From assembly GCF_023101345.1 (NCBI RefSeq), contig NZ_CP095848.1, positions 1,487,501-1,551,500 on the forward strand: a stretch of DNA of 64,000 nucleotides, in the 5' to 3' direction. Shown in pieces: positions 59,534 through 64,000 of this stretch. Each line of letters opens with the position of its first letter. The first letter of the stretch is position 1. Source of the stretch: Hymenobacter sublimis. Lineage in GTDB: Bacteria > Bacteroidota > Bacteroidia > Cytophagales > Hymenobacteraceae. The notes beneath the pieces were generated by a model. That model was not told the DNA's origin, did no database searches, and worked only from the letters and a program-made list of their open reading frames with translations. The position numbers and the translations under genes are program-made.

Positions 59534-59926
59534 TTACACGACAACGCGCAAATCGTATTCAGGGGTAGCATCCGTAGCGTTTATTGCAGGGGTAGAGAAG
59601 GCGCCTACTCGACTGGGGCCATAGCCTAGGTTAATTTTTACCCACTCATCCCGGACCGGCAGCAAGGCAACAACTTCTTGGCGTAGCTGCTGAAGCTCCT
59701 CGCGTAAGTGCTGCAGTTTCAGCTGAATTTGCTCAAGGGGCTGGGCAGCACTACCGCTAGCAGCTGGCTGAGGTGAGGTATGGGAAGCGGCGTCTGCTGG
59801 CTGATGGGTGGTGGCCACGGCCTCCACTTCGGCCCGTTGAAATTCTTTTTCGGCTTGTATATAGGCCTGAACTTTATCGGCCAAAGGTTGCAGGGCAGGA
59901 TCTAGGTAGTCGAGGTTGCTAGCCAT
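59534..59926 (-). CDS. Coiled-coil protein with disordered middle
   Basis: 130 residues from the ATG at 59926 (MASNLDYLDPALQPLADKVQAYIQAEKEFQRAE). Ala/Gln/Pro-rich middle, then LEQIQLKLQHLREELQQLRQEVVALLPV, a clear coiled coil. No signal peptide. A longer frame to 60145 runs over the DUF2256 gene in another frame and is rejected. First host gene after the prophage. Confidence 0.6.
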   Translation of the reverse strand: MASNLDYLDPALQPLADKVQAYIQAEKEFQRAEVEAVATTHQPADAASHTSPQPAASGSAAQPLEQIQLKLQHLREELQQLRQEVVALLPVRDEWVKINLGYGPSRVGAFSTPAINATDATPEYDLRVVV

Positions 59927-60021
59927 AGCAGGGGAGAACTGAGAGGTTAAGTTGGGCTTCAAAACGCAGGATGCCGCTGAAAAGATGCGCCCGCCGCGGC
60001 CACCGTTCTTCCCCTGGCGGG

Positions 60022-60201
60022 CTACGTGGGGGTAGTAGCCGTAGTGGGGCGGTTGCGCTGACACTTCTCCCCGCAGTATTTTACCTCGTCCCAGCAGGCG
60101 CGCCACTTTTTGCGGTACTCGAAGGGCCTGCCGCAGGTAGCGCAAATCTTGGTGGGTAGGTTGCCCTTTGTCAGGCGTTTAGGCAGGTTAGAGGCAGGCA
60201 T
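60022..60201 (-). CDS. DUF2256 small zinc-ribbon protein
   Basis: 59 residues, found by direct translation. LPTKICATCGRPFEYRKKWRACWDEVKYCGEKC has the two Cys pairs (C20/C23, C43/C47) and the KxCxxCxRPFxxRKKW pattern of DUF2256. Its partner or substrate is unknown; relatives often sit by photolyase-type genes, not visible here. Divergent from the methyltransferase. Confidence 0.85.
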   Translation of the reverse strand: MPASNLPKRLTKGNLPTKICATCGRPFEYRKKWRACWDEVKYCGEKCQRNRPTTATTPT

Positions 60202-60295
60202 GAAGGAGCTGAAATACTACCCAGCTAACGGCATTGCGCGGCACAAGTTTAAGGCCACCGCTGCTAGGCCCTATCAGGGGCCTTATCTTTGCTGC

Positions 60296-61030
60296 ATGTC
60301 ACAATCTGCTTCTACTGCCCCCGATGCCCTGGGCCACGCCCTGCTAGCCTACCAGCGCGGCCACCTGAGCGCCACCTTGGCCGTTCATAGTTCCGTGGCC
60401 GACGAGGAAGTGCTGCCCGCGGCCTACTTTTTTCGCTCCCTATGGGAAATGCCCGAAATGGAACGGACGGCTCTGGAAGAATGCCGCGGCCGCATCCTCG
60501 ATCTGGGCGCCGGGGCCGGGTGCCACGCCCTGGAGCTGCAGCAGCGGGGCTTTGCGGTGAAAGCCGTGGATATCTCGCCCGGCGCGGTGCAGGTGATGCA
60601 GGAGCGGGGGCTGCGCGAAGTGGCTTGCCACGATATTTTTGACGTGGTCCTAACCCAGGGTGAGAAGTTTGATACGTTGCTGATGCTGATGAATGGTATC
60701 GGGCTGACGGGCACCTTAGAGGGGCTGGAGCGCTTTCTGCAGCACGCCAAGGGCCTGCTAGCCCCCGGCGGTCAGATCTTGGCTACCTCCTCCGACATCA
60801 GCTACCTCTATGAGGACGAGGATGGGGCCCTGGTGTTTGACTTGAACGGTCCGTACTATGGGGAGGTAGAATACACCATGCAGTATGCCACGGAAACCGG
60901 CGCGAGCTTCCCCTGGATTTTCGCCGATCCGGCTCTGCTACAGGATTACGCCGAAGCGGCAGGCTATGAGGTTGAGTTTCTGGAAGAAGATGACCAGCAA
61001 CAATACCTGGTGCGCCTCACGCTGCGCTAG
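60296..61030 (+). CDS. Class I SAM-dependent methyltransferase
   Basis: 244 residues from the ATG at 60296 (MSQSASTAPDALGHALLAYQRG). Motif I is ILDLGAGAGCHALEL, motif II VKAVDISPGAVQVMQ, and LMLMNGIGLTGTLEGLERFL fills the post-motif region. The substrate is not determined. Upstream in-frame ATGs at 60110 and 60200 lead through sequence that overlaps the DUF2256 gene and are less likely. Confidence 0.85.
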   Translation: MSQSASTAPDALGHALLAYQRGHLSATLAVHSSVADEEVLPAAYFFRSLWEMPEMERTALEECRGRILDLGAGAGCHALELQQRGFAVKAVDISPGAVQVMQERGLREVACHDIFDVVLTQGEKFDTLLMLMNGIGLTGTLEGLERFLQHAKGLLAPGGQILATSSDISYLYEDEDGALVFDLNGPYYGEVEYTMQYATETGASFPWIFADPALLQDYAEAAGYEVEFLEEDDQQQYLVRLTLR

Positions 61031-61114
61031 GCCCACTAGTTGGGTTGCTACCTAGTAGGCTTGCCTACTAATTTGCCCCCCGACGGCTTACCTTTCCGCC
61101 AACGAACCTAATTT

Positions 61115-61567
61115 ATGTCCGCTTCCTTCGAAAGAACCTATACCGTACGCTGGGCCGATATGGACCCCAACGGCCACATGCGTCATTCCGCCTACGCCGA
61201 CTACGCCGCCCAGCACCGCATTGAATACTTGGCTGAGCACGGCTTCACGCTCATGCGCTTTGCCCAGCTTGGCCTCGGCCCGATCTTATTTCGCGAGGAC
61301 ACGCGCTTTCTTAAGGAGTTGCACATCAACGAAGCTCTGCGCGTGACGGGAGAACTATCGGGTCTGAGCGAGGACGGAAGCCGCTGGAACATCCTGCACA
61401 CCTTATTCAAGGCCGATGGCCGGCCCGCCGCCACGGTAGCCGTTGAGGGTGCTTGGTTGGATTTGCGGGCGCGTAAGTTGCTAGTGCCACCCCCCGAAAT
61501 TACCGACCTCATGCGCCAGCTACCCCGCCACGAGTCGTACGCCGATATTGTGCGCAAGGCCAACTAG
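61115..61567 (+). CDS. Acyl-CoA thioesterase, 4HBT hot-dog fold
   Basis: 150 residues. YTVRWADMDPNGHMRHSAYADYAAQHRIEYL matches the YbgC/4HBT start, with the D of the WADMDPNGH motif as the catalytic acid. It hydrolyses acyl-CoA thioesters; chain preference cannot be told. Single gene, in the usual length range. Confidence 0.88.
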   Translation: MSASFERTYTVRWADMDPNGHMRHSAYADYAAQHRIEYLAEHGFTLMRFAQLGLGPILFREDTRFLKELHINEALRVTGELSGLSEDGSRWNILHTLFKADGRPAATVAVEGAWLDLRARKLLVPPPEITDLMRQLPRHESYADIVRKAN

Positions 61568-61638
61568 GCCGTTAAATAGACTTTAGGTCCAGTGCCGCCC
61601 GGCGCTTTCCGCCCACTGATGCCCCTACTGTGCGCGCA

Positions 61639-62208
61639 TTACGTGGTGGAAAGCGCCGGGTTTGTTTTGTTAAGCGCAACGGCCTTTGTGATGCGCTCTA
61701 CCTGTTTCTGGTGGTGCAACACGTGGTCGAGCATAAAGTCCAGGGTTTGGTAGATGGTGAGCATGCCCGAGCGGGGGTGCTTGAAAATGGCGCGGTCGAG
61801 CAGATTGCTCGGGTACTCATTGAGCAGGCGCTCCAAGCGGCGGCGTACCGCTTCCCACTCGGCCTGCAACTCAGACAGGGGCGGAATCTCCGCGGGCGTG
61901 AGCTTGGCCAGCGCCGCTGGGGCTTTAAAGCGCGTAAAAGGCAGCCGCAGCAGCACCCGCAGCAGCCGCGACTTCAGGAACGAGGCGAATCCCGCCTTGT
62001 GCAAGCCCTCTGCCTGCAGCAGCTTTTTTTCCATGTACTGCCCAATGCCTGTTTCCGCAACCACCAGGTGCTGGACTACCTGCACGGCCGACCATTGCCC
62101 GGGGCCAGGCGCTTGTCGGGCCTTGTCACCGAGGGCTTCCACGGAGTGAAGTAACTGGGTCGTAGCTCGTTCAAGCTGTTCAAACCGAAGGTGTAGGCGG
62201 TGGTTCAT
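61639..62208 (-). CDS. DinB-family protein
   Basis: 189 residues from the ATG at 62208 (MNHRLHLRFEQLERATTQLLHSV). Four-helix bundle pattern with WSAVQVVQHLVVAETGIGQYM and YQTLDFMLDHVLHHQKQVERI; the His of the HLV...HxxxH arrangement are expected to bind a metal. DinB-like proteins include thiol transferases of bacillithiol type; activity here unproven. The longer frame from 62292 adds 28 unconserved residues. Confidence 0.8.
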   Translation of the reverse strand: MNHRLHLRFEQLERATTQLLHSVEALGDKARQAPGPGQWSAVQVVQHLVVAETGIGQYMEKKLLQAEGLHKAGFASFLKSRLLRVLLRLPFTRFKAPAALAKLTPAEIPPLSELQAEWEAVRRRLERLLNEYPSNLLDRAIFKHPRSGMLTIYQTLDFMLDHVLHHQKQVERITKAVALNKTNPALSTT

Positions 62209-62406
62209 GTCGGGATGGAAAGACGCGTAGCTGTGAGCAAAAGGTACGTAAAATCTGCCCGTCCAGCTTAGTTGAGAACCCCGCACAGGCATTTCCCCTA
62301 AGCCAACCCACCCCGCAAGGTACCGGATAGCTTAAACAGCAAAGCAGTTGCCATAATACTGCTCGAACGCTAAACCTGAATTTGCTGATGACTAGAATAG
62401 CTACTA

Positions 62407-62440
62407 AAAAGGCCCCGCACCATACCGGGCGGGGCCTTTT
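62407..62440. terminator. Terminator between DinB-family and pdhB genes
   Basis: 12-bp arms AAAAGGCCCCGC (62407-62418) and complement (62429-62440), 10-nt loop. Confidence 0.85.
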
Positions 62441-62483
62441 GCTACTGCAATGAGCGGAACAGTACCGTCAGATGTCAGCTATT

Positions 62484-63467
62484 TTACTTGTTCACGTACA
62501 GCACTTCCTTCACGGCCTTTACGGTGCGCTCCACGTTGGGCAAAGCGGCCTCAATGAGGGTAGGGGCGTAGGGCAGGGGCACGTCCATGTTGGTGATGCG
62601 CAGCACGGGGGCGTCGAGGTAATCAAAGGCGCGGCGCTGCACCATGTACGACAGCTCCGAGCTGATGCTGGCCAGGGGCCAGGCTTCTTCCACCACCACC
62701 ATGCGGTTGGTTTTCTTCACCGACTCGATGAGGGTATCATAGTCAATCGGGCGCACCGAGCGCAGGTCGATAACCTCAGCGCTGATGCCTTCCTTGGCCA
62801 GCTCGTCGGCGGCAGCTAGGGCTACCTTCATCATCTTGCCAAAGCTCACGATGGTCACGTTTTCGCCGGGGCGCACCACGTTGGCTTTGCCAATCGGAAT
62901 CAGGTACTCTTCTTCGGGTACCTCGCCCTTGTCGCCGTACATCAGCTCCGATTCCATAAAGATAACCGGGTCGGCGTCGCGGATGGCGCTTTTCAGCAGG
63001 CCTTTAGCGTCGTAAGGGGTAGAGGGCACTACCACTTTCAGGCCGGGGGTATTGGCGTACCAGTTCTCGAAGTTCTGGGAGTGCTGCGAGGACAGCATAC
63101 CGGCGTTGCCGGTAGGGCCACGGAACACGATGGGGCAGGAGTACTGCCCGCCCGACATGGAGTAGATCTTGGCGGCCGAGTTAATCACCTGGTCAATTGC
63201 TACCAACGAGAAGTTGAAGGTCATGAACTCGATGATGGGCAGCAGGCCGTTGGCCGCTGCACCCACCCCGATACCAGCGAAACCAAGCTCGGCAATGGGC
63301 GTGTCAATCACGCGCTCCGGGCCGAATTCGTCGAGCATGCCCTGGCTTACTTTGTAGGCGCCGTTGTACTCGGCAACTTCTTCGCCCATCAGAAACACGC
63401 GCGGGTCGCGGCGCATTTCCTCAGACATGGCTTCACGCAGGGCTTCCCGGAATTGGATGGTCCGCAT
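62484..63467 (-). CDS. pdhB: Pyruvate dehydrogenase E1 component, beta subunit
   Basis: 327 residues, starting [43 protein letters not shown]. This is the beta half of the alpha2beta2 E1 that decarboxylates pyruvate with thiamine diphosphate, feeding lipoyl E2. [30 protein letters not shown] and [13 protein letters not shown] are its hallmarks. I chose the ATG at 63467 because the family begins M-R-x-I-Q-F; the frame continues 6 residues upstream. The alpha subunit is not in the window. Confidence 0.95.
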   Translation of the reverse strand: MRTIQFREALREAMSEEMRRDPRVFLMGEEVAEYNGAYKVSQGMLDEFGPERVIDTPIAELGFAGIGVGAAANGLLPIIEFMTFNFSLVAIDQVINSAAKIYSMSGGQYSCPIVFRGPTGNAGMLSSQHSQNFENWYANTPGLKVVVPSTPYDAKGLLKSAIRDADPVIFMESELMYGDKGEVPEEEYLIPIGKANVVRPGENVTIVSFGKMMKVALAAADELAKEGISAEVIDLRSVRPIDYDTLIESVKKTNRMVVVEEAWPLASISSELSYMVQRRAFDYLDAPVLRITNMDVPLPYAPTLIEAALPNVERTVKAVKEVLYVNK

Positions 63468-63658
63468 AATCGGTAGGAAAGTCAAAAAGGTCTGTTCAGA
63501 AACAAAAGCCGGCGCAAATCCGGCCCGTAAAGCTACAACGACTAGCCGGGACGGGCAAACGGTGAAATTGTGAAGTGGTGAAATAGTGCGTTTGAGGCGC
63601 CAGTGGGAAGTAAACGCTTTGCTCCCTCCGGCGGCATTTCAACCTCCTGCCTGGGAGC

Positions 63659-64000
63659 TTAAGGAAACAGGGGCAGTTCCATTTGAATATTGCACCGCTC
63701 ATAGGGCGAAGGCGGGCCGGAAACCGTTTTGCGAAAACCCAGCTTGTGGTACAGGCTCAGGGCCGGACCCAGCTTGGTATTACTTTCCAAATACAGACGC
63801 TGAGCTCCCAGGCTGCGGGCCTTGGCAATGGCCGCCTCGCCCAGCCGCCACCCAATGCCCAGCCCCTGCGCCGCGGGCGACACGGCCATTTTCGCCAGTT
63901 CATAGGTGGTGTCGTCCATGGGAATCAGAGCGCAAGTACCCACCATTTGCCCTCCGTAGGCGGCCAGCAGAATGTGGCCGCCGCGCTGAATAATGTACTC
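63659..64000 (-). CDS. GNAT N-acetyltransferase, N-terminus beyond window
   Basis: 113 residues are visible (EYIIQRGGHILLAAYGGQMVGTC... to ...MELPLFP); the start lies past the right edge. KMAVSPAAQGLGIGWRLGEAAIAKA is the acetyl-CoA loop (Q/RxxGxG/A) and LGAQRLYLESNTKLGPALSLYHKLGF is the end of the GNAT fold. Substrate unknown. Confidence 0.85.
   Translation of the reverse strand, partial: EYIIQRGGHILLAAYGGQMVGTCALIPMDDTTYELAKMAVSPAAQGLGIGWRLGEAAIAKARSLGAQRLYLESNTKLGPALSLYHKLGFRKTVSGPPSPYERCNIQMELPLFP

Noticed and set aside
59534..60145. Long version of the 59534 gene starting at 60145
   Set aside because: The extra 73 residues overlap the DUF2256 gene and read as its shadow.
1..64000. CRISPR array
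   Set aside because: No regularly spaced 20-40-bp direct repeats with unique spacers; the only spaced repeats are regulatory words and fibre repeats inside genes.

Overview
The window is a chromosomal segment from a Bacteroidota bacterium, most likely Hymenobacter or a close relative, carrying one complete-looking siphovirus prophage. The host parts (1-16030 and 59143-64000) are GC-rich. They show a secreted enzyme with the C-terminal FN3-like and type IX secretion sorting modules typical of Hymenobacter, A-rich translation leaders rather than Shine-Dalgarno sites, and the TAnnTTTG type of -7 promoter element. The genus is inferred from style; no rRNA is present to prove it.

Left host part (1-15706). 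A minus-strand run from 6706 to the window edge encodes the pseudaminic acid pathway: pseB, pseC, pseF, a fused pseG-pseH, pseI, and then a glycosyltransferase-like gene cut by the window edge. Together they would turn UDP-GlcNAc into CMP-pseudaminic acid and probably transfer it. Next come a HAD phosphatase-SGNH fusion of the FkbH type, a GT4 glycosyltransferase, a small coiled-coil protein, ffh (signal recognition particle GTPase), a secreted heparinase II/III-like protein and guanine deaminase (guaD).

Prophage (about 16031-59142). It is AT-richer and has no ribosomal-type RBS sites. The left end has candidate integrase arm sites and a set of small minus-strand genes under three related promoter/operator modules. 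A long plus-strand late operon follows: prohead protease, HK97-fold capsid, connectors, tail tube, tail chaperones with a textbook A AAA AAG -1 frameshift, tape measure, tail tip, and four fibre/appendage genes built from shuffled repeats. After a putative holin and a DNA adenine methyltransferase comes a minus-strand replication region with a plasmid-type Rep_3 initiator, a PolA-like palm protein and several small genes, peppered with HNH/AP2 homing endonucleases. Then a four-gene envelope cargo island (47642-50202), terminase-portal-MuF (50501-54497), a second cargo island with membrane proteins and a HEPN-like protein (54534-57332), and a tyrosine integrase at the right end.

The most unusual points are: the integration/lysogeny module sits inside the head-gene operon (terminase, portal and MuF at one end of the prophage, protease and capsid at the other); a plasmid initiator plus PolA-like protein with a ten-copy TGTGAGAATA motif; coordinated operator palindromes; and two uncharacterised cargo cassettes. 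No endolysin could be recognised.

Right host part (59143-64000): a coiled-coil protein, a DUF2256 zinc-ribbon protein, a SAM methyltransferase, a 4HBT thioesterase, a DinB-family protein, pyruvate dehydrogenase E1 beta, and a GNAT acetyltransferase cut by the window edge.
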